Of a stretch of 64,000 nt of DNA, positions 33,452 through 42,916 are shown piece after piece. A model generated the notes under the pieces. That model was not told the origin of the DNA and searched no databases. It was given only the letters and a program-made list of their open reading frames with translations. The stretch spans positions 1 to 64,000 of the forward strand of contig NZ_JAFCJJ010000026.1 of assembly GCF_018131015.1 (NCBI RefSeq), given 5' to 3'. Within the stretch, counting starts at the first letter, position 1; every line of letters starts with the position of its first letter. The stretch is from Bradyrhizobium diazoefficiens. Its GTDB lineage: Bacteria; Pseudomonadota; Alphaproteobacteria; Rhizobiales; Xanthobacteraceae. The position numbers were made by a program, and so were the translations under genes.

Positions 33452-34783
33452 CTAGCCGCCCCGCTCCTTGCGCAGCTTGGCCCAGTAATCCAGCCGTTTC
33501 CGGATCTCGCGCTCGAAGCCACGCTCGGGCGGGTCGTAGAAGGTCTGGCGGCCCAACGCCTCCGGAAAATAGTCCTGGCCGGAGAAGGCATCGGGCGCAT
33601 CGTGGTCGTATGCGTAGCCGGAGCCGTAGCCTTCCGACTTCATCAATTTGGTCGGCGAATTGAGGATGTGTTTTGGCGGCAGCAGCGAGCCGGCCTGCTT
33701 TGCGGTCTGCATCGCCGCGCCGAAGGCGGTGTAGACCGCATTGGATTTCGGGGCGGTAGCGAGATAGACCACGGCCTGCGCGATGGCGAGCTCGCCTTCG
33801 GGGTGGCCTAGGAAGTCGAAGGCGTCCTTGGCGGCGTTGGCGATGACGAGCGCCTGCGGGTCGGCGAGACCGATGTCCTCGACCGCCATGCGGACGACCC
33901 GGCGGGCCAGGAACAGCGGGTCCTCGCCGGCGTCCAGCATGCGCGCCAGATAATACAGCGCAGCATCGGGATCCGAGCCCCGCACCGACTTGTGCAGGGC
34001 CGAGATCAGATTGTAGTGGCCGTCGGCCGACTTGTCATAGATCGGCGCGCGGCGCTGCAGGATTTCCTGCAACTGCGCGGCGTCGAACATTTCGTCCTTG
34101 CGCGCGGCGCGCCAGACTTCCTCGGCGAGCGTGAGCGAGGCCCGGCCGTCGCCGTCGGCCATGCGCACCAGCACGGCGCGCGCTTCCGCATCGAGCGGAA
34201 GCTTGCGGCCCTCGACGGCTTCCGCATGTGCGAACAGTTTTTCGATCGCAGCCGCATCGAGCGAGCGAAACACCAGCACGCGCGCGCGCGACAGCAGCGC
34301 CGCGTTGAGCTCGAACGACGGGTTTTCCGTGGTGGCGCCGACCATCACCACCGTGCCGTCTTCCATGACAGGCAGAAACGAGTCCTGCTGCGCCCGGTTG
34401 AAGCGATGCACCTCGTCGACGAACAGCAGCGTGCCCTTGCCCATCTCGCGGCGGGCGCGCGCGGCGTCGAACGCCTTCTTCAGGTCGGCGACGCCGGAGA
34501 ACACGGCTGAAATCTGCTCGAAATGCAGGTCGGTGGCATCCGCCAGCAGTCGCGCCACCGTGGTCTTGCCGGTGCCGGGCGGGCCCCAGAACACCAGCGA
34601 ACCGAGCGTGCGCGTCTCCAGCATGCGCGTCAGCGCGCCGTCGGGACCGAGGATGTGGTCCTGGCCGACGACTTCCGACAACGCGCGCGGACGCAAGCGG
34701 TCCGGCAGCGGATGGGGAGCTTCGTGGTCGAGCCCTGCCGCGGCGAACAGCGTCGGCGTCTCCGGTGGTCGCTTCGAACTCAT
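33452..34783 (-). CDS. rarA: Replication-associated recombination protein A (clamp-loader-like AAA ATPase)
   Basis: A 443-residue AAA+ ATPase of the RarA/MgsA/WRNIP1 family that acts at stalled replication forks. Visible: LRPRALSEVVGQDHILG, Walker A GPPGTGKT (67-74), Walker B LLFVDEVHRF (119-128), sensor 1 GATTENPSFELN, and the C-terminal tetramerisation region with VRGSDPDAALYYLARMLDAGEDPLFLARR and SPTKLMKSEGYGSGYAYDHD. Length is normal. It overlaps the protease gene by 4 nt (ATGA), so both are one operon. Confidence 0.95.
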   Translation of the reverse strand: MSSKRPPETPTLFAAAGLDHEAPHPLPDRLRPRALSEVVGQDHILGPDGALTRMLETRTLGSLVFWGPPGTGKTTVARLLADATDLHFEQISAVFSGVADLKKAFDAARARREMGKGTLLFVDEVHRFNRAQQDSFLPVMEDGTVVMVGATTENPSFELNAALLSRARVLVFRSLDAAAIEKLFAHAEAVEGRKLPLDAEARAVLVRMADGDGRASLTLAEEVWRAARKDEMFDAAQLQEILQRRAPIYDKSADGHYNLISALHKSVRGSDPDAALYYLARMLDAGEDPLFLARRVVRMAVEDIGLADPQALVIANAAKDAFDFLGHPEGELAIAQAVVYLATAPKSNAVYTAFGAAMQTAKQAGSLLPPKHILNSPTKLMKSEGYGSGYAYDHDAPDAFSGQDYFPEALGRQTFYDPPERGFEREIRKRLDYWAKLRKERGG

Positions 34784-36186
34784 CCGCCGAGCTGGACGTT
34801 GATCTGCTGGCCGCCGCGCACCAGCGTGATGCGCCAGAGCCGCTGGCGCTCGCCGACCACCTTCTCCAGGTCGCCGGTCTTGCCGATCCTCTGGCTGTTG
34901 ACCGCGAGGATGATGTCGCCCTTCTGGAAGCCGACATTGGCGGCGGGCGAATCGCCGCCGAGGTCGGTGATGACGACACCCTCGGTGTCGGCGTCGAGGT
35001 GCAGTTCATCGGCAACGGCGGGTGAGATGTTGGAGACCTTTGCGCCCTGGAACGGCGAGCGCGCGGTGATGACGATCTCGTTGCGGCCGATGTCGGGCGC
35101 AGCGTCGAGCGCGATCGTCAGCTTGAGCGGCTTGCCGCCGCGCTGCACGTCGATCTGCGCGCTGCCGCCGAGCGGACGGGTCGCAAAGCGGTACTCGAAC
35201 GCGTTGGGGTCGTCCACGGCCTGGCCGTCGATCCCGGTGACGAGATCGGAGGATTTCAGCCCGGCCTTGGCGGCGGGGCCGTTCGGCACGACGCTCGCAA
35301 CCAGCGCGCCGGTCGGCGACCGCAGGCCGAGGCTCTCGGCGATCTCGGGCGTTACCGACTGCAGCTTCGCACCGAGCCAAGGACGCTTCACCGCCTTGCC
35401 GCCGCTCTTGGCGGAGGCGACGACGACGCGCACCATGTTGGAGGGGATCGCAAAGCCGATGCCTTGCGAGCCGCCGGAGCGCGAATAGATCGCGGTGTTG
35501 ATGCCGGCGAGCCTGCCGTTCATGTCGACCAGCGCGCCGCCGGAATTGCCAGGATTGATCGCCGCGTCGGTCTGGATGAAGAACTGGTAGTCGGTGATGC
35601 CGACCTGGGTGCGCGCGAGCGCAGAGATGATGCCGTGCGTCACGGTCTGGCCGACGCCAAAGGGATTGCCGATCGCCATCACGACATCGCCCACCATCAG
35701 CTCGTCCGAATTGGTGAATTCGAGAGCCGGAAACTTCTCCTTCGAATCCTTCAGGCGCAGCACGGCGAGGTCCGTGCGCTGATCCTTCAGGACGATCTCG
35801 GCCTCGAACTCGCGCTTGTCCGACAGCGACACCTTCACCTGGTCGGCGCCCTCGATGACGTGGACGTTGGTGACGACGAGCCCGGAAGCATCGACGATCA
35901 CGCCCGAACCGAGCGAGCGCTGCACCTGGTCCTGCTGCTGGCCCGGCACGCCGAAGAAGCGGCGGAAAAGCGGGTCATCGAGCAGCGGGTTACGGTTCTG
36001 CACCACCTTGGCGGCATAGACATTGACGACGGCCGGCTGCACCCGCTGCACGATCGGCGCATAGGAGAGCCGCAGCTCCGCCGGCGAGGACGGCACGCGG
36101 CGGTCCTGCGCGGCGGCCGGATTGAAGGAGGCCGAAAAGGCTATGCACAGTGCCGTGATAACGGCTGCACGGATCGATCGAAACAT
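34780..36186 (-). CDS. Deg/HtrA-family periplasmic serine protease (DegQ-like)
   Basis: A 468-residue protein with a signal peptide (about 1-26, ending AAAQ) and a trypsin-like domain with triad His109 (TNVHVIEG), Asp139 (RTDLAVLRL) and Ser215 (NPGNSGGALVD). Two PDZ domains follow (about 270-350 and 370-460). It degrades or refolds misfolded envelope proteins. Length and the two PDZ domains fit DegP/DegQ; which of the two cannot be decided. The overlapping rarA start suggests translational coupling. Confidence 0.92.
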   Translation of the reverse strand: MFRSIRAAVITALCIAFSASFNPAAAQDRRVPSSPAELRLSYAPIVQRVQPAVVNVYAAKVVQNRNPLLDDPLFRRFFGVPGQQQDQVQRSLGSGVIVDASGLVVTNVHVIEGADQVKVSLSDKREFEAEIVLKDQRTDLAVLRLKDSKEKFPALEFTNSDELMVGDVVMAIGNPFGVGQTVTHGIISALARTQVGITDYQFFIQTDAAINPGNSGGALVDMNGRLAGINTAIYSRSGGSQGIGFAIPSNMVRVVVASAKSGGKAVKRPWLGAKLQSVTPEIAESLGLRSPTGALVASVVPNGPAAKAGLKSSDLVTGIDGQAVDDPNAFEYRFATRPLGGSAQIDVQRGGKPLKLTIALDAAPDIGRNEIVITARSPFQGAKVSNISPAVADELHLDADTEGVVITDLGGDSPAANVGFQKGDIILAVNSQRIGKTGDLEKVVGERQRLWRITLVRGGQQINVQLGG

Positions 36187-36500
36187 TCCTACCTCTTGGA
36201 AAAGACGACGGAATATAAGCGCGTTCGTCCGCCAATAGAAGGGCGCCGACAGGCAATATTGAGCCTCCTTCCGGTGTGTCCCGAATGCAAGCCCGGCGTA
36301 CGAAATTGCAATGGCCTGGCACGGCCAATTGGCTTGATGCGCATTCTCCAGCAGAGTGGCGCACCGGCAGAATTCGGTTGCGGCGAATTTGCATCAGAGG
36401 GAACCCGCGCAACCGTGGCGCGCCGTCGCGGGGAAGTCATCGTTCGTTCCTAGGCTCTCCGTGGCGACTTGGGGAAGTTGTCGAACGAGGGAGGCATGAC
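36187..36500. other. 314-bp divergent intergenic region (Deg protease / porin)
   Basis: No gene is supported here. It must contain promoters for the minus-strand protease and the plus-strand porin. An open frame runs back from the porin to 36276, but it lacks a good start and the signal peptide begins at 36501. Confidence 0.6.
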
Positions 36501-38117
36501 ATGAGCAAGACAAGGATGGCAGTCGCGGCGCTCGGTTTCACCGGCGCGCTGGCGGCCTCGCAGGCCCAGGCACAATCAAGCAGCAGCGAACAGGAGATCG
36601 CGCTTCTGAAACAGCAGTTGAAGATGCTGGAGCAGAAGCTCGACAGACTACAGAGTCAAACAGCGGCAAACACGGCGGCCGCTGCGAAGGCGAAAGCCGA
36701 AGCCAAGGCGGAAGCGCGCTCGGAGGCGAAAGCCGTCGTCGCCAATGCCAACGCGGCGATCCCCACAAAGGCGCCGGTCGCGCCGTCCGGCGTGGTCGTG
36801 ACGATGCCGAACAACCGGCCGACCATTTGTACCGCCGATGGCGCAAACTGCGTCGCGATCACGAGCCGTGTGCACTGGGACGTCGGCGGCTACAATTACC
36901 GTCCCAACACGGCAGCAACAGTGCCGCAGAAGCTTGACAGCGGCGAAAACGTCCGCCGCGCGCGCATCGGAGTCGTCGGAAAATTCTTCGAAGACTGGAA
37001 TTTTGCGCTGATCTACGACTTCGGCGGCTCGTCCGACGGCTTCGGCGGCACCGGCGCCGCCGGCGCGACCCCCGTCGGCTTCCTGCCCGGCGGTGGCACA
37101 TCCGGCATCGAGAACGCGTTTGTGAGCTACACGGGACTGAAGCCCTTGGGCGGCAAGATGGCGATCGAAGCCGGCATCATGGACCTTGCCTGGACCATGG
37201 ATGAAGCCACGAGCTCCAACGATCATCCCTTCATGGAGCGCGCCTCGGTCGGCCTGATCGCGCAAAATATCGCCGCCGGCGACTTCCGTTCTGCTGCTGG
37301 CGCCCGCTGGTACAACGACGTATTCTGGGCGGGCGCCTACGTGACCGGCCCGACCACGGGAGCCATTCACTCGGCGTCGAGCGTTTCACCTCCCGGGACC
37401 AGCGAGCAATACGGCGCGACCGCCCGCGTTGCAGGCCAGCTCGTCAGTGGCAGCGATTACTCCTTCCATCTCGGCGCCGACGCCGAGTGGCTGATCCAGC
37501 CGCCGCGCAATCTGATCGCAAACACGCAGACGCTCACACTGAGCGATCGCCCCGAGCTGCGAATTGACCCCACGACGCTGATTTCGACCGGTGCGATTGC
37601 CAATGTGTCGGGCGCACAGGTCTATGGTGTGGAAGCCGCAGGCACCTATGGGCCGCTCTTCGTCCAGGGCGAATACTACTGGTTCAACATCGATCGCAAC
37701 GCGAATACCGCCGTGCCGCCCATCGGCACTTCGAGCCTGAAATTCCGGGGCGGTTACGCTGAAGCAGCCTATGTCCTGACGGGTGAAACCCGCAAATACA
37801 ATGCGGTCAATGCCGCCTATGGCGGCGTCAAGCCGAACCATCCGTTCTCCCTGGACGGTGGCGGCTGGGGCGCCTGGGAAGTCGCGGGACGCGTGAGCCA
37901 GATGGATCTCAACGATCAGCTTGCGACCGCCGCCGGTATCGCCGGCGGCCGCCAGACGGTCTATACGCTCGCGCTCAACTGGTACGTCAACGGCAACGTC
38001 CGCTTCATGCTCGACTACCTGCATGGCAATATCTCCAAGCAGGCGTCAGCGGTCTCGACGGCGGATGTCGGCTCCAAATTCGACGCTGTTGCGATGCGCA
38101 CGCAGTTCGCGTTTTGA
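36501..38117 (+). CDS. Outer-membrane porin of the OprP/OprO type
   Basis: A 538-residue exported protein. The signal peptide (MSKTRMAVAALGFTGALAASQAQA) is followed by a trimerising coiled coil (EQEIALLKQQLKMLEQKLDRLQSQ) and an Ala/Lys-rich linker, then a beta-barrel with RRARIGVVGKFFEDWNFALIYDFGG and NDVFWAGAYVTGPTTG, ending in a terminal Phe (RTQFAF) as expected for outer-membrane barrels. OprP/O-type porins favour anions such as phosphate or pyrophosphate. GGGAGG precedes the start. Confidence 0.88.
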   Translation: MSKTRMAVAALGFTGALAASQAQAQSSSSEQEIALLKQQLKMLEQKLDRLQSQTAANTAAAAKAKAEAKAEARSEAKAVVANANAAIPTKAPVAPSGVVVTMPNNRPTICTADGANCVAITSRVHWDVGGYNYRPNTAATVPQKLDSGENVRRARIGVVGKFFEDWNFALIYDFGGSSDGFGGTGAAGATPVGFLPGGGTSGIENAFVSYTGLKPLGGKMAIEAGIMDLAWTMDEATSSNDHPFMERASVGLIAQNIAAGDFRSAAGARWYNDVFWAGAYVTGPTTGAIHSASSVSPPGTSEQYGATARVAGQLVSGSDYSFHLGADAEWLIQPPRNLIANTQTLTLSDRPELRIDPTTLISTGAIANVSGAQVYGVEAAGTYGPLFVQGEYYWFNIDRNANTAVPPIGTSSLKFRGGYAEAAYVLTGETRKYNAVNAAYGGVKPNHPFSLDGGGWGAWEVAGRVSQMDLNDQLATAAGIAGGRQTVYTLALNWYVNGNVRFMLDYLHGNISKQASAVSTADVGSKFDAVAMRTQFAF

Positions 38118-38147
38118 TGCGCGTTCTTCGCCCCGGGGTGCGCGAAA

Positions 38148-38185
38148 GCGTGACCCCGGGGATCACGCGAGTGCGTGACCCCGGG
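38148..38185. repeat. Direct repeat GCGTGACCCCGGG
   Basis: Two exact 13-bp copies (38148-38160 and 38173-38185) in the gap after the porin gene, flanked by CCCCGGGGTGCGC that could pair with them. It is a small intergenic repeat and possibly part of a transcript end. Confidence 0.6.
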
Positions 38186-38266
38186 ATCGCTAACCACACT
38201 TGCCAAACCGGAGCCGGCGCGACACTTAGAGCAGCGGGCGAGCACGCCATCTGATGGAGACCTGCC

Positions 38267-39280
38267 ATGAAGGCCGTCGGCTACAAGAAATCACTTCCGA
38301 TCGAGGATCAGGATGCACTGTTCGACTTCGAGACCGCCAAACCGGAGCCAAAGGGGCGCGATATCCGCGTCGCGGTGAAGGCGATCTCGGCCAATCCGGT
38401 CGACTACAAGGTGCGCAAGCGCGCGGCCCCGCCCGAGGGTGAGGTCAAGATTCTGGGCTTCGATGCCGCCGGCGTGGTCGATGCGGTCGGCCCCGAGGTG
38501 ACCCTGTTCAAGCCGGGCGACGAGGTGTTTTACGCGGGCTCGATCCTGCGCCAGGGCACCAATTCCGAATTCCATCTGGTCGACGAGCGCATCGTCGGCA
38601 ACAAGCCGAAGAGCCTGTCGTTCGCGCAAGGGGCTGCGCTCCCCCTCACCTCCATCACCGCCTGGGAGCTGCTGTTCGACCGCCTCGGCGCGGTGCCCGG
38701 CAAGAGCGTCGACCCGCGTACCCTCTTGATCGTCGGCGGCGCCGGCGGTGTCGGCTCGATCCTGGTCCAGCTTGCCCGCCGCCTCACCGGGCTCACGGTG
38801 CTCGCGACCGCGACGCGGCCGGAGTCGCAAAAATGGTGCCTCGATCTCGGCGCCCATGCGGTGATCGATCACGGCCAGCCGATGAAGGCGCAGATCGAGA
38901 AGCTGAAGCTGCCGCCAGTCGCCCTGGTCGCAAGCCTCACCTTCACCGACCAGCACTACAAGAGTATTGCCGAATTCATGGCGCCGGAGGGCAAATACGG
39001 CCTGATCGACGATCCGCCGGAATTCACCATGAGCGTGTTCAAGGGCAAGGCGATCTCGGTGCACTGGGAATCGATGTTCACGCGCTCCTCGTTCCAGACG
39101 CCGGACATGATCGCTCAGCATCATCTGCTGAACGACGTCGCCGACCTCATCGACAAGGGCGTGCTGCGCACCACACTCGACCAGACCTTTGGCACGATCA
39201 ACGCCGCCAACCTCAAGCGCGCGCACGCGCTGCTCGAGAGCGGCAAGTCGCGCGGCAAGATCGTGCTGGAGGGGTGGTAG
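38267..39280 (+). CDS. Zinc-type alcohol dehydrogenase-like / quinone oxidoreductase family protein
   Basis: A 337-residue MDR-superfamily enzyme: a GroES-like N-domain (VKAISANPVDYKVRKRAAPPEGEVKILGFDAAGVVDAVG) and a nucleotide-binding domain with LIVGGAGGVGSILVQLARRLTGL (GGxGxxG at about 150-157). The catalytic zinc ligands of true ADHs are missing in the N-domain, so it is probably an NADPH-dependent quinone or enone reductase. It stands alone. Confidence 0.88.
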   Translation: MKAVGYKKSLPIEDQDALFDFETAKPEPKGRDIRVAVKAISANPVDYKVRKRAAPPEGEVKILGFDAAGVVDAVGPEVTLFKPGDEVFYAGSILRQGTNSEFHLVDERIVGNKPKSLSFAQGAALPLTSITAWELLFDRLGAVPGKSVDPRTLLIVGGAGGVGSILVQLARRLTGLTVLATATRPESQKWCLDLGAHAVIDHGQPMKAQIEKLKLPPVALVASLTFTDQHYKSIAEFMAPEGKYGLIDDPPEFTMSVFKGKAISVHWESMFTRSSFQTPDMIAQHHLLNDVADLIDKGVLRTTLDQTFGTINAANLKRAHALLESGKSRGKIVLEGW

Positions 39281-39298
39281 GCGAAAGCTTCGTAGACC

Positions 39299-39340
39299 CG
39301 TAGGGTGGGCAAAGGCGCACTTGCGCCGTGCCCACCTTAT
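39299..39340. repeat. Hairpin with the CGTAGGGTGGGCAAAG arm
   Basis: The exact 16-mer from 21146 recurs at 39299-39314 and, with GCGC at 39315-39318, forms a hairpin with 39323-39340 (GCGCCGTGCCCACC). It lies between two convergent genes, likely reducing read-through from both sides. Confidence 0.75.
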
Positions 39341-39350
39341 GATCTCGCGG

Positions 39351-40409
39351 TCAACCCAAAATCCGGGACAACGCCGACAACAGCCGGTTGGTCTGCTCGT
39401 CCGTACCGACGGTGATCCGCAGATAGTCCGAGATGCGGGGAGCCGTGAAGTGCCGCACGATCACGGCGTGCTGGCGCAACGCAGCCGCAAGGGCGGCCCC
39501 TTCGTGCGCAGGATGGCGCGCGAACACGAAGTTGGCGAGCGACGGCAGCACCTCGAAACCGGCGCTCTTCAGTCCGCGGGTCAGGCGCTCCCTGCCCTCG
39601 ATCACGCGAGCGCGGCTCTGCTGAAACCACGCTTCGTCTTCGAGCGAGGCGATGGCGCCGGCCTGGGCCGGACGGCCGAGCGGATAGGAATTGAAGCTGT
39701 CCTTCACGCGGGTCAGCGCCTCGATCAGATCGGCATCGCCAATCGCGTATCCGATCCGCAAGCCCGCCAGGGCGCGGGACTTGGACATGGTCTGGACGAC
39801 CAGAAGATTGCGATGGGAGGCCACCAGCGGGATCGCAGTCTCTGCGCCGAAATCGACATAGGCCTCGTCGATGACGACAGGCACGTCCGGGTGCTGCTCC
39901 AGGAGCGCTGCGATCTCGCGGCGGGACAGGGCGATCCCCGTCGGCGCGTTCGGATTGGGCACGATGATCGCGCCGGCCGGCCGCCGATAATCGGCGATGC
40001 GGATTTGCATGGCCTCGCCGAGCGGCACGGTCTCGTAAGCGATACCGAACAGGCGGCAATAGACCGGATAGAAACTATAGGTGATATCGGGAAAGAGCAG
40101 CGGGGCATCGTGCTTCAGCAGAGCCGCAAAGGCATGCGCAAGCACCTCATCCGAGCCGTTGCCGACGAACACCTGCTCGGGCTGCACCCGGTGATAGGTG
40201 GCCAGGGTCGCCCGCAGCGCGCTGGCCTGCGGGTCCGGGTAAAGACGCAGCGTATCGGCGGCCTCGCCCCGGATCGCTTCAAGCGCGCGCGGAGACGGAC
40301 CCAGCGGGTTCTCGTTGGTGTTCAGCTTGACCAGATCCGCGATGCGGGGCTGCTCGCCCGGCACGTAGGGCTTCAAGTCGTGCGTCAAGCTGCTCCAGAA
40401 ACGACTCAT
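39351..40409 (-). CDS. hisC: Histidinol-phosphate aminotransferase
   Basis: A 352-residue PLP-dependent fold-type I aminotransferase that converts imidazole-acetol phosphate plus glutamate to histidinol phosphate. Visible: LVKLNTNENPLGPSPRALEAI, VFVGNGSDEVL, PNPNAPTG (151-158), DEAYVDFG (181-188), and the PLP lysine in MSKSRALAGLRIGYAIG (Lys210). The start MSRFWSSLTHDLKPYVPGEQP matches the usual N-terminus; an ATG at 40427 is an alternative. It lies outside a his operon here, so it may be a second copy or act on aromatic amino acids too. Confidence 0.92.
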   Translation of the reverse strand: MSRFWSSLTHDLKPYVPGEQPRIADLVKLNTNENPLGPSPRALEAIRGEAADTLRLYPDPQASALRATLATYHRVQPEQVFVGNGSDEVLAHAFAALLKHDAPLLFPDITYSFYPVYCRLFGIAYETVPLGEAMQIRIADYRRPAGAIIVPNPNAPTGIALSRREIAALLEQHPDVPVVIDEAYVDFGAETAIPLVASHRNLLVVQTMSKSRALAGLRIGYAIGDADLIEALTRVKDSFNSYPLGRPAQAGAIASLEDEAWFQQSRARVIEGRERLTRGLKSAGFEVLPSLANFVFARHPAHEGAALAAALRQHAVIVRHFTAPRISDYLRITVGTDEQTNRLLSALSRILG

Positions 40410-40437
40410 TGCTTTGTCTGGCCTCATCCACCCAAGG

Positions 40438-41226
40438 CTAGGCGATAGTATTGACGATACCGCCCTCGGCCCGCAGCGCCGCGCCGTTGGTGGCGGACGC
40501 CTGCTTCGAGGCGACATAGACCACCATGTTGGCGATCTCGTCGACGCTGGCAAAGCGCTGCAACAGCGAACTCGGGCGGTGCTGTTTGACGAAATTGGCC
40601 GCGGCTTCGTCCACCGACTGGCCGTTCTGCCTGGCGAGGTCCTTCACAAAGGTCTCGACGCCTTCCGACATGGTCGGGCCCGGCAGCACGGAGTTGACGG
40701 TGACGCCGGTGCCGCCAGTGAGCTGCGCCAGCCCGCGCGCGACCGAGAGCTGGGCCGTTTTGGTCATGCCGTAATGGATCATCTCGACAGGAATGTTCAA
40801 TCCGGATTCCGAGGAGATGAAGACGACGCGGCCCCAGTTGCGCTCGAGCATGCCCTTCATGTAGGCGCGCGACAACCGCACGCCGCTCATGACGTTGACC
40901 TCGAAGAAGCGCGTCCAGTCCTCGTCGGGAATATCGAAGAAATCCTTCGGCTCGAAGATGCCGGCGTTGTTGACGAGGATGTCGACCTCGGGAAGTGCCG
41001 ACACCAGGGCCTTGCAGCCCGCAGCGGTCGAGATGTCGGCGGCGATGCCGCGCACCTTGGCCCCTGCCCCTTCCAGCTTGCGCACGGCCGCATCGACCTT
41101 GTCCTGGCCGCGCCCGTTGATCACGACGCTGGCGCCCGACCCGGCAAGGCCCTTTGCGATGGCATGGCCGATGCCGGCGGTCGAGCCGGTCACGAGGGCG
41201 GTCTTTCCGGAAAGGTCGATGTTCAT
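40438..41226 (-). CDS. Short-chain dehydrogenase/reductase
   Basis: A 262-residue classical SDR: the NAD(P) motif TGSTAGIG (13-20), NNAG in VDILVNNAGIFEP, and the catalytic Ser (about 138), Tyr152 and Lys156 (YGMTK). It oxidises or reduces an alcohol/ketone in the cytosol; the substrate is unknown. It ends 28 bp before the hisC start and is on the same strand, so co-transcription is possible. Confidence 0.9.
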   Translation of the reverse strand: MNIDLSGKTALVTGSTAGIGHAIAKGLAGSGASVVINGRGQDKVDAAVRKLEGAGAKVRGIAADISTAAGCKALVSALPEVDILVNNAGIFEPKDFFDIPDEDWTRFFEVNVMSGVRLSRAYMKGMLERNWGRVVFISSESGLNIPVEMIHYGMTKTAQLSVARGLAQLTGGTGVTVNSVLPGPTMSEGVETFVKDLARQNGQSVDEAAANFVKQHRPSSLLQRFASVDEIANMVVYVASKQASATNGAALRAEGGIVNTIA

Positions 41227-41318
41227 GCGTCAACTCCATTTGAGGCTGACGCAGATATCGTGCGCTGCCGGCCTGATGGCAATCGGAGCTCACCGATGCG
41301 TGAGCCCCGAGCATGGGC

Positions 41319-41825
41319 TTATTTCTGCTGAGCCGCGGCCTGCATCGCCTTCCAGTCGAACTTGTCGGCCAGTGCGAGCGCTTCGGCTTCAGCCATCCCT
41401 TCATAGGTGAAGTTGAACATGGCGTTCTTGTCGAGCGCGACGATCAGGCTGCCCGACTTGTCCTTGCTGTTATAGGCCTTCAACGCCGGCATGCCACGCA
41501 GCGTCGTCGTGACCATGTGCCCGTCCGGGGTTTGCAGGTTCATCCCGCTCTGGATCGGCGCCAACGCGCCCTCGGCGCTCTGGCCGACCATGACGATGGC
41601 ATGCACCTTGGCGCCGCCGCGCTCGTAGTCCCGAGTCGCCGTGGTCATGCTCGTCCCGGACATCTGCATGGACATGCCGTCCGCCTTCTGGCCCTGCCAT
41701 CCGCCGAGGTCGACCAGAAGCGGCAGGAAGCGCTGGAACGGTTGATCGGCTCGGGCGAGGCCGATCGGCAGGATCATCGCAAACGCCAAAGCGATGACGG
41801 ACATCGTGGTACGCGGCTTGAACAT
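41319..41825 (-). CDS. Secreted protein of unknown function
   Basis: A 168-residue protein with a signal peptide (about 1-23, ending LARA-DQPF). The mature part contains LLVDLGGWQGQKADGMSMQMSG, a Met-rich segment, and ends KFDWKAMQAAAQQK. It is mostly alpha/beta; no catalytic motif is seen. The start at 41825 has GGGGGAA upstream. A longer frame to 42116 is a shadow of the cytochrome gene. Confidence 0.75.
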   Translation of the reverse strand: MFKPRTTMSVIALAFAMILPIGLARADQPFQRFLPLLVDLGGWQGQKADGMSMQMSGTSMTTATRDYERGGAKVHAIVMVGQSAEGALAPIQSGMNLQTPDGHMVTTTLRGMPALKAYNSKDKSGSLIVALDKNAMFNFTYEGMAEAEALALADKFDWKAMQAAAQQK

Positions 41826-41956
41826 CGTTTCCCCCAGAGGTTGAACGCAGGAGGATAGAGTTCCATTCGTGGCGCGACAAGGGCGGCCCGGCCCTGGCAA
41901 CGCCCCCCGGGCGGTTCTCCCGGGCGACGTCATGAAAAACGCCGCCCCGGGGAAGT

Positions 41957-42796
41957 TTATTTCCGCGGCGGCAGCGTCCTGACAAACGCAATGATGGCAT
42001 CGAGGTCCTGCGCCGTCATGCTCGCGTAGGCAGAATAGGCCATCGGCGGCTTGAGCTTGCGCCCGTCGCGCGCGATGCCCTGCGTGATCGCGCGCTTGAT
42101 CTCGTCGTCGCTCCATTGGCCGAGGCCCGCTGCGGGATCGGAGGTGATGTTGGCGGAGACGGATTCACCCCACGGCCCCCTGAAGGTCCGGCCGCCCTTA
42201 CCGCTCGCGCCGGTGAAATCGTGCACCGCGCTTGGGCCTTCCGGCGTGTGACATTCCAGGCAATGGGCGATGGTGAGGAGATAGCGGCCGCGCGCGAGCT
42301 TGTCGGACATCTCGGCATCGGCTGCCTGCTTGCCGGCATAGGCCGGGATCTCCGGCTTCAGCGCGATCCTGTATTCCGGCGCCGGCGTCTCGTGGCGCAC
42401 GGACGGCACCGAACGCAGATAGGCCGTGAGCGCATCGAGATCGCGCACCGTGAGCACCGTGTAGAATGCGGTCGGCATGATCGGCGCGACCCGGGTCCCG
42501 TTCGGCCGGACGCCGCTGACGAGAAACCGCTTCAGCTCGGCATCGCTCCAGTTGCCGATGCCGGTGTCCTTGTCCGGCGTGATGTTGGAGCCGGTTACCT
42601 TGAAGGCGGGCTCATCAAAAATCTGGCTACCGCCGGACAATGCGCGCGAGAGATCGAGGCCTTGCGGCCCGCGCGGGGTGTGGCAGTTGTGACAGACCAT
42701 CACGCTGTTGACGAGATAGGCGCCGCGCTCGATCGGCGTCTCGCCTGCGGCCGGCGACGCCAGCAGCGTCAGCGCAATCCCAAACACAATCCGCAT
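41957..42796 (-). CDS. Diheme c-type cytochrome
   Basis: A 279-residue exported protein with a signal peptide (about 1-18, ending AAGE) and two CxxCH motifs: CHNCH in VNSVMVCHNCHTPRGPQG and CLECH in TIAHCLECHTPEG. It resembles the first two-heme portion of the cytochrome subunits of periplasmic dehydrogenases, and shares the pattern NITPDKDTGIGNWSD with the triheme protein at 4201-5427. Electron-transfer partner unknown. The start at 42796 is supported by GGGGGG upstream. Confidence 0.87.
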   Translation of the reverse strand: MRIVFGIALTLLASPAAGETPIERGAYLVNSVMVCHNCHTPRGPQGLDLSRALSGGSQIFDEPAFKVTGSNITPDKDTGIGNWSDAELKRFLVSGVRPNGTRVAPIMPTAFYTVLTVRDLDALTAYLRSVPSVRHETPAPEYRIALKPEIPAYAGKQAADAEMSDKLARGRYLLTIAHCLECHTPEGPSAVHDFTGASGKGGRTFRGPWGESVSANITSDPAAGLGQWSDDEIKRAITQGIARDGRKLKPPMAYSAYASMTAQDLDAIIAFVRTLPPRK

Positions 42797-42865
42797 CAGA
42801 GCCCCCCGGCCGGAATCGCACTCAACACAACGATCATGCGCGGCATGAGATATCGCCGCGCCATA

Positions 42866-42894
42866 CAAAAAAGCGGCGCCCAGGGGCGCCGCTT
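42866..42894 (-). terminator. Intrinsic terminator of the ribosomal-protein operon
   Basis: AAGCGGCGCC (42871-42880) and GGCGCCGCTT (42885-42894) form a perfect 10-bp stem with a 4-nt loop; on the minus strand it is followed by a T-run (42866-42871). It lies 23 bp past the rplQ stop and ends the long minus-strand block. Confidence 0.9.
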
Positions 42895-42916
42895 TCGAAA
42901 CTCAGTGCCTGCCGGC

